A DNA stretch of 64,000 nt from Rothia sp. ZJ932 (GCF_016924835.1 NZ_CP070480.1:1736001-1800000); one strand, 5' to 3'; shown: positions 9,272-18,564, counted from the first letter of the stretch. Notes: generated from the letters alone by a model not told the origin. Translations and numbers: made by a program.

Positions 9272-10195
9272 ATGTCTTACCCTCGCGTTTCAGCTGTTAT
9301 CGCAACCATTGGTAGCCGCCCAGAACTGCTACGTACAGCGGTCACCTCAATCTTTAATCAGGACTACCCCGGTCACCTTGAGGTTGTTGTCTCCTATGAT
9401 TACGTCGAGATTGATTCGCTGAGTGATCTTGAGGTGCCCGTCAACCGTTCTCTACTGACAGTGCAGAATACCCATGTCTCTGGTCTGGCAGGCGGACGCA
9501 ACACCGGTATCGAAACCGCTACCGGCGAGCTGGTGGGTTTCTGCGATGACGATGATTTCTGGTTTACCTCCAAAGTTTCGTGCCAGGTTGAGCTGTGGCA
9601 GCAGCGTCCTGATGCAGTTGCTGTCTCTTCAGGTATTACTGTGCGTTCCGGTGGTAAAGATATTGTGCGTCTGGCACCTGAAACCGCCTCATTCGATGAT
9701 TTTTTGGTATCTCGTATTACCGAAATCCACCCCTCGGCAATGCTGTATCGCCGCGCAGATCTTGTAGAGGGCGGACGCATTGGTGCGGTAGACGAGCTGC
9801 TGCCGGCGTCCTACGGTGAGGACTACGATTTGCTCCTGCGTGCGACCCGCCACGGTGAGGTCTATTCGGTTCAGGAGCCCCTTGTACTGGTGCTGTGGGA
9901 TCGCCCTTCTTTTTTTGCTGGTAAGTGGCAGAACATTGCCGCTGGTCTCACCTACCTTCTACAAAAATTCCCCGAATTTGAGCGCACCCCCAAGGGTACT
10001 GCACGTATTGCCGGGCAAGTTGCTTTCGTACACGCGGCTCTGGGCAATCGTTCCCAGGCGCTGGCGTACGCGCAATCGACCCTGCGCAGAAACCCCCTAC
10101 AGCTGCGTGCTTGGGCTGCCCTGCCCGTGGCGTGGGGTCTCATTAGTCCTGATATCTTACTCAAAGCCGTTGAGAAGACGGGGCGAGGTCTTTAG
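9272..10195 (+). CDS. Family 2 glycosyltransferase
   Basis: The 307-residue product begins with the GT-A pattern of GT2 enzymes: SAVIATIGSRPELL, a strand ending in VVSYDY, GLAGGRNTGI, and the metal-binding acidic cluster CDDDDFW near residue 90. The ATG at 9272 sits one base after the stop of the upstream gene, with AGGTG as ribosome-binding site, so translation is coupled. It presumably adds one sugar to the lipid-linked repeat unit of locus A on the cytoplasmic face. Donor and acceptor cannot be read from the sequence. Confidence 0.88.
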   Translation: MSYPRVSAVIATIGSRPELLRTAVTSIFNQDYPGHLEVVVSYDYVEIDSLSDLEVPVNRSLLTVQNTHVSGLAGGRNTGIETATGELVGFCDDDDFWFTSKVSCQVELWQQRPDAVAVSSGITVRSGGKDIVRLAPETASFDDFLVSRITEIHPSAMLYRRADLVEGGRIGAVDELLPASYGEDYDLLLRATRHGEVYSVQEPLVLVLWDRPSFFAGKWQNIAAGLTYLLQKFPEFERTPKGTARIAGQVAFVHAALGNRSQALAYAQSTLRRNPLQLRAWAALPVAWGLISPDILLKAVEKTGRGL

Positions 10196-10215
10196 CCCCG
10201 CCCTTATAGGTTCTT

Positions 10216-11514
10216 ATGCCCCAGACAGTATTTATCTCCCGATCGCAACTGCGCAAAGCCAGGCTGGCTGATGAGGTCGCTAACTACCGGTTAGCGCCCC
10301 TACCGGCGTGGCCTTTGTGGGTTTTGCTCTATGCCTTTCCGGTGATTTGGGCGATGGGTCTGATGCAGTTTGCACCCACCCTTTTGGCTGCGGTCATGCT
10401 CATGTACATGTATCTGCGGCGCTCCATTATTACCTTTGGTCCGCAGTGGCTGTGGATGGCGCTCATTGCCTGGTGTCTACTGTGTGTAGTCGCCCTCGAC
10501 AGCCCCAGCCAGTTTTTGGGGTGGGCTCTGCGTTTTATCAATATCTTCAATGTTGGGGTGTACTCTCTCTACTTTTTGAACGCGAGAGAGAAAATTTCAA
10601 ACCAGTCGATGCTGGGAGGTCTCTTCGTGGTCTGGCTGACGGTGGTTGTCATGGGCTATATGGGTATTTTCTTTCCCGAAGCCAGGCTAATCACCCCGAT
10701 GTCTTACGTTCTGCCCGATAGCCTGACCCGCAATGAACTGGTGCGCGACTACGTTATGCCGCCCATGGCTGAGGTGCAGATGCCCTGGGGCGCGCCTAAG
10801 CCTTATATTCGCCCGTCGGCACCTTTCCCCTACGCTAATAGCTGGGGTTTGGCATACACTTTCCTGACACCCGTGGTCATGGCGATCTACGCTGCCGTGC
10901 TATCTTGGCGAATCCGTGCGGTGCTCACTGTCTTGCTGTGCGCGTCCGTGGTTCCCGCTATTGCCACCTCAAACCGCGCGATGTTCATCGGGCTGGGAGT
11001 CTCTGCCAGCTACGTAATTTTCCGGCAGGCGCTTAAAGGACGCTGGGTAGGAGCTATCTCGGGCATTCTCATCTTTGGTGGTGCCGCCCTGTACATGTGG
11101 CTATCGGGTGCAGCCACGCAAATTCTGGGCCGTCAGGAATATTCTGATTCAACGGGCGGACGCTTAGCACTCTACGAGGCAACCTGGGAAGCGACCCTCA
11201 AATCGCCTTTTATTGGTTACGGCACCTCGAAGATGAACTATGAGATTGGCGTTTCGATGGGCACCCAAGGCTATATGTGGGCGCTAATGTTCTGTTTTGG
11301 TCTGGTCGGTCTGGGCATTTTCTTGCTCTTCATTGGTTTTTCGATTGCCAGCACCTGGCGTGTGCAGTCGAGTGCAGGTATGTGGGTTCACTCGCTACCG
11401 ATTGTCACCTTGAGTGTCTTTGCTTTCTACAGCTTGGATATCATGCAGCTTTCTACATTGATGCTGTGCATCTCGCTCATGATGCGCTCCAAAATCTACG
11501 GTGAGGGGCTGTAA
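10216..11514 (+). CDS. O-antigen ligase/polymerase-like membrane protein (Wzy type)
   Basis: The 432-residue product has about ten hydrophobic segments and, between them, a long hydrophilic extracytoplasmic loop (roughly residues 150-210), the usual layout of Wzy polymerases and WaaL-like ligases. The short NRAMFIGLG and GGRLALYEATWEA stretches resemble the conserved Wzy_C region. It lies between a GT2 gene and a flippase gene, 3 bases before the latter. The likely role is block polymerisation of flipped repeat units at the outer face of the membrane. Confidence 0.82.
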   Translation: MPQTVFISRSQLRKARLADEVANYRLAPLPAWPLWVLLYAFPVIWAMGLMQFAPTLLAAVMLMYMYLRRSIITFGPQWLWMALIAWCLLCVVALDSPSQFLGWALRFINIFNVGVYSLYFLNAREKISNQSMLGGLFVVWLTVVVMGYMGIFFPEARLITPMSYVLPDSLTRNELVRDYVMPPMAEVQMPWGAPKPYIRPSAPFPYANSWGLAYTFLTPVVMAIYAAVLSWRIRAVLTVLLCASVVPAIATSNRAMFIGLGVSASYVIFRQALKGRWVGAISGILIFGGAALYMWLSGAATQILGRQEYSDSTGGRLALYEATWEATLKSPFIGYGTSKMNYEIGVSMGTQGYMWALMFCFGLVGLGIFLLFIGFSIASTWRVQSSAGMWVHSLPIVTLSVFAFYSLDIMQLSTLMLCISLMMRSKIYGEGL

Positions 11515-11517
11515 GTC

Positions 11518-12996
11518 ATGGCAAAATCTCTTGCGAAAAGCGGTGCGCTGGCATCGCTGTGCGTGATGTACGGTGCGGTTGCTGCGTTTGCGGCGCAGTT
11601 AGTCGTATCTAACGGCTTTGGTGCCCAGGGTTCAGGTACTTTCTTTCAGATTATGGCGCTTTTGACCGTGGGCACTTCTCTAGCGGTATTCGGCGCTGAT
11701 ACTGGCTTGGTACGCATTATTTCTGCCCAGGTAGCAGTGGGACGCGGTTCAGCCGTTCGTTCCTTGCTTAAGTTTGCGGTAATTCCTGCTGTGTTGTTTG
11801 CCTTCATTATTGCCAGCAGCTCTCTGATTTATGCTCTGCCAGCGCTGACTCCTGATATGCCGCAGGTCTACCGGGCGGTGCTGTACGTGTCCGCACCTTT
11901 TATCGTTGCTTCAGCCTTGATGACCCTGTGCTTCGGGGCGCTACGCGGGCTTCAGCAGGTGGTTACCTTCACCGTCTTGCAGAACGTTCTGCTCCCCTCG
12001 CTGCGTCTGCTCGCTGTTGTTGCTGTGGTAGCCCTTGGCGCAGGTTTTGTGTACTTGGCTCTTGCCTGGTCGTTACCGGTTCTATTGGTGCTAGCTGTTG
12101 CCGGTTACTTGGTCTTCCGTTATCTACCGCGTACCGCCGATACCGTGCAGGCGGACGCTATTGTTGCCGAAACCGCGAAAACCTTCTGGGGTTTTAGCTC
12201 GGCGCGAGGGGTAGCGACCATCGTTGAATCCATTCTTGAATGGATTGACGTTATGCTCATTACTGTCTTTATGGGCGTTGCCGCCGGTGGTATTTACGGT
12301 GCTGTTAACCGCTACGTGCGCGTGGGGGCGATGGTGGAACACACCGCCCGCATGGTGACCGGCCCGGCGATCAGCGCCTCCCTCGCCACAGGAGCCACCG
12401 ACCGTGCCCGCACCATTTTTGTGAACACCACCCGCGTACTGGTGGCTATTGCCTGGCCTTTCTACCTCACCATGATGTTCTTCGGTCCGGCGCTTCTCAG
12501 TTTTTTCGGTAGTGAGTTCACAGAAGCTGCCCCCATTTTTTGGATTATCTGTAGCGCCATGATGCTAGCAGCAGCAGCTGGCGGTGTTCAGTCGGTATTG
12601 CTCATGAGCGGTAAATCCCGCTGGCAGCTCTATAACAAGCTCTCTTCTCTTGCTGTAGCTCTGGTGCTGAATCTACTGCTGATTCCTGCCTGGGGGCTTG
12701 CCGGTGCGGCGACCGCATGGGCAGCGGCTGTACTCACAGATACGTCACTCGCTGCCTACCAGGTCTTCAAACACGTGGGAATCCGTGCCAGCGTAGCTGA
12801 ACTAGCACCAGCCGTCATATTGTCCCTTACGGTAGTGGGCGGCGGAGCGGGCTTAGTGAGCCTATTGGTAGGGCAGCACGTCACGGGGCTTTTGGTTCAC
12901 CTGGTTGTTGTACTAGGACTCTACGGTCTGCTGGTACTTAAAATGAGAAAAAAGTTGGGTATCGCTTCCTTCCTTACCTCTCGCAAAAAACATTAG
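11518..12996 (+). CDS. Polysaccharide flippase (Wzx/MOP superfamily)
   Basis: The 492-residue protein is hydrophobic along its length, with about 12-14 predicted membrane segments, and opens with the typical ASLCVMYGAVAAFAAQLVVS helix of oligosaccharide flippases. It starts 3 bases after the polymerase gene. A flippase would carry the undecaprenyl-linked repeat unit across the membrane for polymerisation by the neighbouring Wzy-like protein. MurJ is a relative, but the context favours a Wzx role. Confidence 0.85.
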   Translation: MAKSLAKSGALASLCVMYGAVAAFAAQLVVSNGFGAQGSGTFFQIMALLTVGTSLAVFGADTGLVRIISAQVAVGRGSAVRSLLKFAVIPAVLFAFIIASSSLIYALPALTPDMPQVYRAVLYVSAPFIVASALMTLCFGALRGLQQVVTFTVLQNVLLPSLRLLAVVAVVALGAGFVYLALAWSLPVLLVLAVAGYLVFRYLPRTADTVQADAIVAETAKTFWGFSSARGVATIVESILEWIDVMLITVFMGVAAGGIYGAVNRYVRVGAMVEHTARMVTGPAISASLATGATDRARTIFVNTTRVLVAIAWPFYLTMMFFGPALLSFFGSEFTEAAPIFWIICSAMMLAAAAGGVQSVLLMSGKSRWQLYNKLSSLAVALVLNLLLIPAWGLAGAATAWAAAVLTDTSLAAYQVFKHVGIRASVAELAPAVILSLTVVGGGAGLVSLLVGQHVTGLLVHLVVVLGLYGLLVLKMRKKLGIASFLTSRKKH

Positions 12997-13046
12997 AAAA
13001 TAGATCACACGATGAACGTACACAAGACTCAGGAGAGTGGTTAGTA

Positions 13047-14300
13047 ATGGCGAAGCCAGAACCCACCTACTCAACCCGCCTACGAGCGGCTAATCTTCAA
13101 CGCGCTAATGAGGAGTTTGCGGTCAAGCCGCTCTCACTCATGGAGCAGTTTCGCAAGGTGAAGCGCCGCCTGCCGATCTTCTTGGCTGCGATTATCGCGT
13201 GCATGCTCCTAGCTGCTGCACTCGGTTTGTTCGTCAAACCCAGCTACGAGGCAAAAACCACCCTAGTGGTACACCAGTTGCCTGCTGACCCCAATAACAC
13301 CGCAACGGTGGGTCAGCGCGTTGATATCGATACTGAGTCATCCATTGCTGGCTCAAAGATTGTCACCCAAGAAGCAGCTGAGCGGGTGGACGCTGGTAAC
13401 GCCTCTTTGCCCAGCGATTTGCGCGCTAACTTGCAGGTATCCGGTCACTCCCAAACAGCAATTATGGACATCTATGTGACCGATGCGAGCGCACAGCGTG
13501 CAGCTGATTTGGCGAACGCAGTAGCACAAAGCTACCTTGATCAGCGCTCAGAAAATATCGAAAAACTCGTTGAGGGTTACCAGGCAACCATCGAGTCACA
13601 GATTGATGCCACCTCGTCTCAGGCGGCGAAAACTGCCCTTGAAGAACGCCAAGCGCAGATTGCAATTACCTCGGTCTACCCCGGACGTATTATTTCACCG
13701 GCAGCGGCACCCACCGTGGCTGAGACTCACGGTACGCCTATCTACTTGCTCATTGGTTTGGTGGCGGGCAGCCTCATCGGTGCTTTCGCGGCTTTTTTCG
13801 CTGACCGCCGTGACCCCAAGGTTTCTTACCCTGACCGTTTTGAGGAAATAGCAAACCGTCCGGTGTCGCTGGTTTCCTCGGCAAATCAGGCAGAAGGCAT
13901 CCGCCGTACTCTGCGTCGTATCGGTGCTCCCGAGGGTGATTTAGCGGCAGGTGGAATCAACGGTATTACGATTCACTCCAACGAGCCACGTCTTTCCAGC
14001 ATCGTGTATGAACAGCTCAAGCAGGTGTTGCCCGCTAAGAGCGTCAACTTTGCCACCGCGTCCGCCTTCGAAGCTATCGAATCAGGGTCATCGGTCAAGC
14101 GCGTTATTGCCGCTAAAGCACCGCTGGTTGTTGAGACTTCGGCGAAGACTGAGCTTTCCAAACTTATGCTGGCGGCTGAAGGCACAGGCGTTATTTTCAT
14201 TATTGCGAGCGCTGAATCAAGTTATAAGGCTTTGCGCGATCTTTTCGAAGCGGCTGATTTTGAAGAGGGCACCATTATTGTGCCGGTGTTCTTGACCTAA
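13047..14300 (+). CDS. Wzz-like chain-length determinant protein
   Basis: The 417-residue product has the Wzz arrangement: a cytoplasmic N-terminus, a membrane helix at about 50-72, an extracytoplasmic region beginning KPSYEAKTTLVVHQ, and a second helix at about 232-255 (YLLIGLVAGSLIGAFAAFFA). A cytoplasmic C-terminal part of about 160 residues follows. It has no Walker A motif and so is not an intact BY-kinase, although the C-terminal part may be a degenerate or divergent form of one. A clear AGGAGAG ribosome-binding site precedes the ATG at 13047. It probably controls polymer length for locus A. Confidence 0.8.
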   Translation: MAKPEPTYSTRLRAANLQRANEEFAVKPLSLMEQFRKVKRRLPIFLAAIIACMLLAAALGLFVKPSYEAKTTLVVHQLPADPNNTATVGQRVDIDTESSIAGSKIVTQEAAERVDAGNASLPSDLRANLQVSGHSQTAIMDIYVTDASAQRAADLANAVAQSYLDQRSENIEKLVEGYQATIESQIDATSSQAAKTALEERQAQIAITSVYPGRIISPAAAPTVAETHGTPIYLLIGLVAGSLIGAFAAFFADRRDPKVSYPDRFEEIANRPVSLVSSANQAEGIRRTLRRIGAPEGDLAAGGINGITIHSNEPRLSSIVYEQLKQVLPAKSVNFATASAFEAIESGSSVKRVIAAKAPLVVETSAKTELSKLMLAAEGTGVIFIIASAESSYKALRDLFEAADFEEGTIIVPVFLT

Positions 14301-14344
14301 CGGGCATTCTCATCGACAGGTTTTATTTCAGGGGATCAGGGGAT

Positions 14345-14794
14345 ATGAAAATTATATTGGTAGCCAGTGCTGGGGGGCATTTGGCGCAGCTTATTGCACT
14401 TGATAAGTTTTGGAAGCAGCATGAGCGTTCATGGGTAACTTTTCGGCTTCCTGAGGTTGAGGCTGCGCTGAGCGGTGAGAAGGTGGACTGGGCGTATTTT
14501 CCGACCACGCGCAATATTCCCAACGCGATTCGTAATCTGGGGGTTGCGTGGAAGGTCTTGCGCAGGGAACGCCCGGATACCATCATTTCGTCTGGTGCCG
14601 CTGTTGCTGTTCCTTTTTTCATCGTGGGAAAGTTGCTCGGCATGAAGACTGTGTTTATGGAGCCCTACGACCGTATTACGATGCCCACTCTTAGCGCCCG
14701 GATGTGCTACCCGATGACTGATTTGTTTGTGGTGCAGTGGGATGAGCAGCAGAAGGCTTTTCCCGAGTCGGTCAATATCGGTGCGGTTCTCTAG
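14345..14794 (+). CDS. Alg14/PssD-like glycosyltransferase subunit
   Basis: The 149-residue product starts MKIILVASAGGHLAQL, the GGH signature of Alg14/PssD/Cps14F proteins, and contains the family's RNIPNA, SSGAAVAVPFF and FMEPYDRI segments. Proteins of this type are the membrane-anchoring, acceptor-binding half of a two-subunit GT-B enzyme. The partner gene lies 30 bases downstream. Length agrees with the family. Confidence 0.88.
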   Translation: MKIILVASAGGHLAQLIALDKFWKQHERSWVTFRLPEVEAALSGEKVDWAYFPTTRNIPNAIRNLGVAWKVLRRERPDTIISSGAAVAVPFFIVGKLLGMKTVFMEPYDRITMPTLSARMCYPMTDLFVVQWDEQQKAFPESVNIGAVL

Positions 14795-14824
14795 GGTCAC
14801 CTGCTATATAAGGAAGTTGTATTT

Positions 14825-15439
14825 ATGTCTGATCAGTTAGCGGACGATGGCGTTCGGACCTATGACCTTGTGGTGTCGGTGGGTACTGATTATCACCATT
14901 TTGATCGTCTGGTGGGGTGGGTTGATGCCTATTTGAAGAAGCATCCGGAGCTCACTTGCCTGTTTCAGCACGGATTTACTGCTCCCCCACGTGTAGCTGA
15001 GGGTGTAGAGCGTATGCCACGCGCTGAGCTGTTGAAGTTCTATGCCAAGGCTAAGGTGGTTGTGGTTCAGGGCGGCCCCGGTTCTATTTTGGACGCGCGA
15101 GAGGTGGGCGCTATTCCTGTGGCTGTTCCACGAGTGGCTGAGCTTGATGAGGTGGTTGATAATCATCAGATTGAGTTCTCAAAGATGATGGATGAGTACG
15201 GTGAGGCTCATCTAGTTGAAAGCGCTGAGGCTCTTGAAAAGATTTTGGATCAGGCACTTGAAGATCCGAAGTTGGTGCAGGGTGAGGTTCGCTTGCCGCA
15301 GCGGGATGTTGCGTCCGATAACCTGACGCGGGCTCTTGACGAGATGGTGGTGATCGACCGGTCACAAGAGCCTGCCCGTTTTGCCCGCAGGTTCGCGCAC
15401 GTTGTGGTGGGTTTTGTCGCCCAGAAGATGAAGAAGTAG
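14825..15439 (+). CDS. Alg13/PssE-like glycosyltransferase catalytic subunit
   Basis: The 204-residue product matches the Alg13/PssE/Cps14G type, a C-terminal GT28-like domain: VSVGTDYHHFDRLVGW at the N-terminus, LFQHGFTAPP, then VVVQGGPGSILDAREVGAIPVAVPR, the nucleotide-sugar-binding region. Together with the Alg14-like protein upstream it would form one active glycosyltransferase. It is the last gene of locus A and is followed by a probable terminator. It is somewhat longer than typical PssE (about 160-170), with a basic C-terminal tail. Confidence 0.87.
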   Translation: MSDQLADDGVRTYDLVVSVGTDYHHFDRLVGWVDAYLKKHPELTCLFQHGFTAPPRVAEGVERMPRAELLKFYAKAKVVVVQGGPGSILDAREVGAIPVAVPRVAELDEVVDNHQIEFSKMMDEYGEAHLVESAEALEKILDQALEDPKLVQGEVRLPQRDVASDNLTRALDEMVVIDRSQEPARFARRFAHVVVGFVAQKMKK

Positions 15440-15448
15440 AGGGTATAG

Positions 15449-15492
15449 GCCCCACTGGTTATTGGTCTCACCGGTTGCTGGCGGGGTTTTCT
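15449..15492 (+). terminator. Possible terminator after polysaccharide locus A
   Basis: A short G+C-rich inverted repeat (CCCC at about 15450 with GGGG at 15483-15486, with imperfect inner pairing) is followed by TTTTCTT. It lies just past the stop of the Alg13-like gene. The stem is imperfect, so this is tentative. Confidence 0.4.
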
Positions 15493-15591
15493 TGTACGCT
15501 GTGGGGTGATGGACGCGTGTTTGCTCTGTACCTGCTGGCAGGTTTGGTTAGTATGGGGTGAAAGTCTTTTAGCCTGTTGAAAGGAACTCTC

Positions 15592-16092
15592 GTGGCTATT
15601 TCAGAGAACGTTGTTGTGAACGCGCCCTTGGAGAAGGTCGTCGCCGCTTTTGCAAGCGAGGATTTCGCGCGTTTTGTGTCGGACCGTTTGGGAATTTCTC
15701 TTGATTCGTTCTCCGTTGATGGAGACACCGCAGGTGCTTACACCGCTACTGCGCAACGTGGTGTGCCGGCTGATCGTGTTCCCGATATGGCAAAGAAGTT
15801 TGTGTCTAAGGGTCTCTCGCTAACTCAGACTGACGCGGTGTCAGCTCCTGCTGCTGATGGTTCACGCACTGTTACCAGCGACATCAAGGCTGGCGGTGTG
15901 CCCATTAGCGCAACCGCTACCCAGAAGCTCACCGCTGATGGTGATAAGACCGATGTTGCTGTGAGCGGTGAGGTCAACTCATCAATCCCCTTTGTGGGTG
16001 GCAAAATCGCTAAAGCAGCTGAGCCTTTCGCGGGTAAAGCGCTGACCAAGGTTGCACGCTCCCTCGAAGAGTGGATTGCTAGCCAGGGCTAG
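15592..16092 (+). CDS. DUF2505 family protein
   Basis: The 166-residue product fits the actinobacterial DUF2505 family, a START/SRPBCC-like fold of unknown role: a VVVNAPLEKVVAAFASEDF start, central beta-rich region, and a C-terminal helix KALTKVARSLEEWIAS. The GTG at 15592 is preferred over an in-frame TTG at 15577 because AAAGGA lies 6 bases before it. It is a single gene between terminator-like structures and probably binds a hydrophobic ligand, but no substrate can be read. Confidence 0.82.
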   Translation: MAISENVVVNAPLEKVVAAFASEDFARFVSDRLGISLDSFSVDGDTAGAYTATAQRGVPADRVPDMAKKFVSKGLSLTQTDAVSAPAADGSRTVTSDIKAGGVPISATATQKLTADGDKTDVAVSGEVNSSIPFVGGKIAKAAEPFAGKALTKVARSLEEWIASQG

Positions 16093-16139
16093 GCACAATA
16101 AAATACTTACATCTCCGAGGCTAAACTTGTGGAGAGACA

Positions 16140-16186
16140 AGAAGAGGATGCTCACCAATAGGTGCTAAGCGTCCTCTTCTTTTTTC
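16140..16186 (+). terminator. Terminator between convergent genes
   Basis: AGAAGAGGATGC (16140-16151) pairs with GCGTCCTCTTCT (16169-16180), with one mismatch, and is followed by TTTTTTC. It ends the DUF2505 transcript and lies between convergent genes, so it could also serve the leftward glycosyltransferase gene weakly. Confidence 0.88.
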
Positions 16187-16225
16187 AGTCAACAAGATGC
16201 ACTCTTGATGCTCTTTGTCTGGCCT

Positions 16226-17398
16226 TTAGCGGTTTCTCTCTACAGAAATTGTGTGAAAAATTTTCTCCCATTTTTCAACGATCTTTTCAACCGAATTCTC
16301 CGCTATTTTGCTGAGTCCTTGGCGAGCCTTGGCTTCTCGAAGCTCAGGAGAGGTCATAGCTTGTTTAAGTGCTTCTTCGAGAGCTACCTGTGTATCGTTA
16401 TCTGCCAGAAAACCTGCTCCTTCGACAAACTGGTTGAGACCTGGTGAGCACGGGGTCGCTACAGTGGGTGTGGCACATGATGCCGCTTCTAGAATGGTCA
16501 TCGGCAGCCCTTCGAACCGAGATGACATAAGGTTCAGATCAGTTTTTTCCCATATCTGCATTGCTGTCTTCGAGTCGACGGGACCGTTCAGTAGAATCTG
16601 ATGTTTGTTTTTGCTGCTTTCGATGAGAGTTGCCAGCTTATCTCGGTCGGCACCCTCACCGTAGATATTGAGAGTCCATTGCGGAAAGTCATGAGCGATA
16701 GCATCAAAAGCGCTAATAGCCAGTTCAAGCCTTTTTTGGTAGGTGAATCTGGTAATACATGAAATTGTGGCCCCTCTCTTTTCTGCCACAATCGACTGCA
16801 CATTTTCAGATTGTAATATTGGGTTTTCTATAAACCCTATCTCTTGACCAAAATACTTGCTAGCACTCTCAGCATCTTGGCGGGTGAGCATCAATATTTC
16901 ATCGAAGACATCCAACAATCTTTTCTCGACGCTAGGCAACAGCGATTGAATATATTCAGAGTCAAACGCCATGTGCATTTGATGGATAAAGAGAGAATCG
17001 CCGCCCAAACGCCGGATAAGCTTGATGGAAGACACAGCAGCTTCTGCGGAGGCGAAATTCGTGAAAACGAAAATATGACCTTTTCGACGAGGAAGAATGT
17101 ACAAAAGCATTCTCAGATCAGCGTATAAACGCCAAGCTTTCTTAACTATTTTCTTTAATTTTGCAGAGCTAGTCCATAGAATCTTATGTGAATACTGAAG
17201 GTTGTATACTTGTTCACGAAAAATATAAGGAACCTTACGTGCAATTTCAAATGAGGGGTTCTCCGGAGCCTTGAAAAAACTGAAGAACTCAACATTGTAT
17301 CCAGCGCCCTTAAAACCAGCACTCAGAATCCTCAGCGCAGTGTCAATACCACCGACAGCGCCGACTCTGTCATCGACTAACACAAGGTTTTTTCTCAT
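16226..17398 (-). CDS. Family 4 glycosyltransferase
   Basis: The 390-residue protein has a GT-B fold pattern: N-terminal NLVLVDDRVGAVGGIDTAL, a C-terminal domain with ITRFTYQKRLELAISAF, and the donor-site SSRFEGLPMTILEAASCATP. The ATG at 17398 is chosen because GAGGA precedes it at good spacing; a further in-frame ATG at 17413 overlaps that box. It points leftwards, apart from locus A, and is separated from it by a terminator. The N-terminal half is richer in A+T than the sufU/sufS genes nearby, which suggests acquisition. Confidence 0.86.
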   Translation of the reverse strand: MRKNLVLVDDRVGAVGGIDTALRILSAGFKGAGYNVEFFSFFKAPENPSFEIARKVPYIFREQVYNLQYSHKILWTSSAKLKKIVKKAWRLYADLRMLLYILPRRKGHIFVFTNFASAEAAVSSIKLIRRLGGDSLFIHQMHMAFDSEYIQSLLPSVEKRLLDVFDEILMLTRQDAESASKYFGQEIGFIENPILQSENVQSIVAEKRGATISCITRFTYQKRLELAISAFDAIAHDFPQWTLNIYGEGADRDKLATLIESSKNKHQILLNGPVDSKTAMQIWEKTDLNLMSSRFEGLPMTILEAASCATPTVATPCSPGLNQFVEGAGFLADNDTQVALEEALKQAMTSPELREAKARQGLSKIAENSVEKIVEKWEKIFHTISVERNR

Positions 17399-17443
17399 AT
17401 ACTTGGTCCTCATAAGTTGCGTACATCCAATTTTATTTTACCT

Positions 17444-17863
17444 CTATTGAGCGTTGAGAGCCTCTAACGCAGCTCGCAGTTTCGTTGATGAGGTGTGGGC
17501 GGTGTACGGAAAGTACACAACGTTCACGCCCACTTCAGCAAAGCGCTGCTCAAGATCAAGTCCGCGAGGGGTACCTTTCCAGTCATCGCCTTTGAAGAAG
17601 GTGTTGAACCGGACGTCCTGCCAGGTCTCTAACTTATCAACTACCGTTTCGGCGCGTACCTCATCCACGAAGTCGATGTGGCTCACGATTTCCATGCGCT
17701 CGGCAAGGGGAACAACCGGCAAACGGCCTTTGGTGAGTTCAAGCATCTCATCAGAAACTACCCCGGCAATGAGATAGTCGCAGTGTTTCTTAGCTTCTCG
17801 CAGAATATTGAGATGCCCCACATGAAAAAGATCAAAAGCTCCTGCTGCGTAACCGATATTCAT
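17444..17863 (-). CDS. TagD-like glycerol-3-phosphate cytidylyltransferase family protein
   Basis: The 139-residue product is the size of TagD and shows the nucleotidyltransferase motifs GAFDLFHVGHLNIL (HxGH) near residues 8-19, a central FFKGDDWKGT and a C-terminal SSTKLR. TagD makes CDP-glycerol from CTP and glycerol-3-phosphate; related enzymes make other CDP-alcohols. The ATG at 17863 has GGGGGAA upstream; a longer frame to 18013 has no such support. CDP-alcohol made here could feed the CDP-alcohol phosphatidyltransferase of locus A or a teichoic-acid-like polymer. Substrate is not certain from sequence. Confidence 0.85.
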   Translation of the reverse strand: MNIGYAAGAFDLFHVGHLNILREAKKHCDYLIAGVVSDEMLELTKGRLPVVPLAERMEIVSHIDFVDEVRAETVVDKLETWQDVRFNTFFKGDDWKGTPRGLDLEQRFAEVGVNVVYFPYTAHTSSTKLRAALEALNAQ

Positions 17864-18076
17864 CAATTCCCCCAGTGCGTGCGCTGTGTGCAGCGCGGTC
17901 AAACATATTAAGGCTACGGTAGCGGCTTCCCCAAGTGCTACCGAGCCTATCGAAAAAGTATTGTTTTTTACTGTACGCCACGGGCAGGCTAGTCTGCGGT
18001 GACTGGCGCTCATAAGTGCTGGCGGTATTCAGCACTTTTTCAAGTGCACAGCCCAACCAGTGGTGTCTCTACACAG

Positions 18077-18529
18077 CTAGGAGCGAGCTGCCTCCTTGCT
18101 TGCTTCTTCAGCAGCTACCCACCCGAGCATGGCGCATTTAACACGCGCGACGAACTTTGAGACTCCGGCAAAAGCGGCGGCGTCCTCTAGCACCTCTTCG
18201 TTGGGCTCAATGGTGCCGCGGCTACGCAGCATATCTCTGAACTGGTCAATGAGGTCTTGAAGCTCCTCACGGCTTCGCCCCGGAGCCATCTCTGAGAGCA
18301 CTGAGGCAGCTGCCATAGAGATAGAGCAGCCGTCCCCCTCCCAAGAGATTTCTTTGATTTTTAAGCAATCTTCGGTGAGGGTTACCCGCAGGTTGATTTC
18401 ATCGCCGCAGGTGGGGTTGTACTGATGATTATCAGCGCTGGGCAGCCCCTGAGCTTCGGTGAGACCCTCCCCTGATCGCTGTTTAGAATGGTCGAGGATT
18501 ATCTGCTGATAGAGCATATCAAGTGACAT
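18077..18529 (-). CDS. sufU: SufU-type Fe-S cluster assembly protein
   Basis: The 150-residue product has the three SufU/IscU cysteines in context: NPTCGDEINL, GDGCSISMAAASVLSEM and RVKCAMLGW. The insertion after the second cysteine, typical of SufU, is present. In Gram-positives SufU is a zinc-dependent sulfur acceptor for SufS. The gene lies 35 bases downstream of sufS on the same strand, an operon arrangement that supports the pairing. Confidence 0.95.
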   Translation of the reverse strand: MSLDMLYQQIILDHSKQRSGEGLTEAQGLPSADNHQYNPTCGDEINLRVTLTEDCLKIKEISWEGDGCSISMAAASVLSEMAPGRSREELQDLIDQFRDMLRSRGTIEPNEEVLEDAAAFAGVSKFVARVKCAMLGWVAAEEASKEAARS

Positions 18530-18564
18530 AGTTTTTCTTTTCTGCTGAGAAGAGTAACGAGATT

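Noticed and set aside
13047-14300. Reading the Wzz-like protein of locus A as a full BY-kinase.
   Set aside because: No Walker A motif or Tyr-rich tail is visible in its C-terminal part, unlike the protein at 26353.
17864-18013. N-terminal extension of the TagD-like protein by about 50 residues.
   Set aside because: The extension does not match the family, and the ATG at 17863 has a strong GGGGGAA box.
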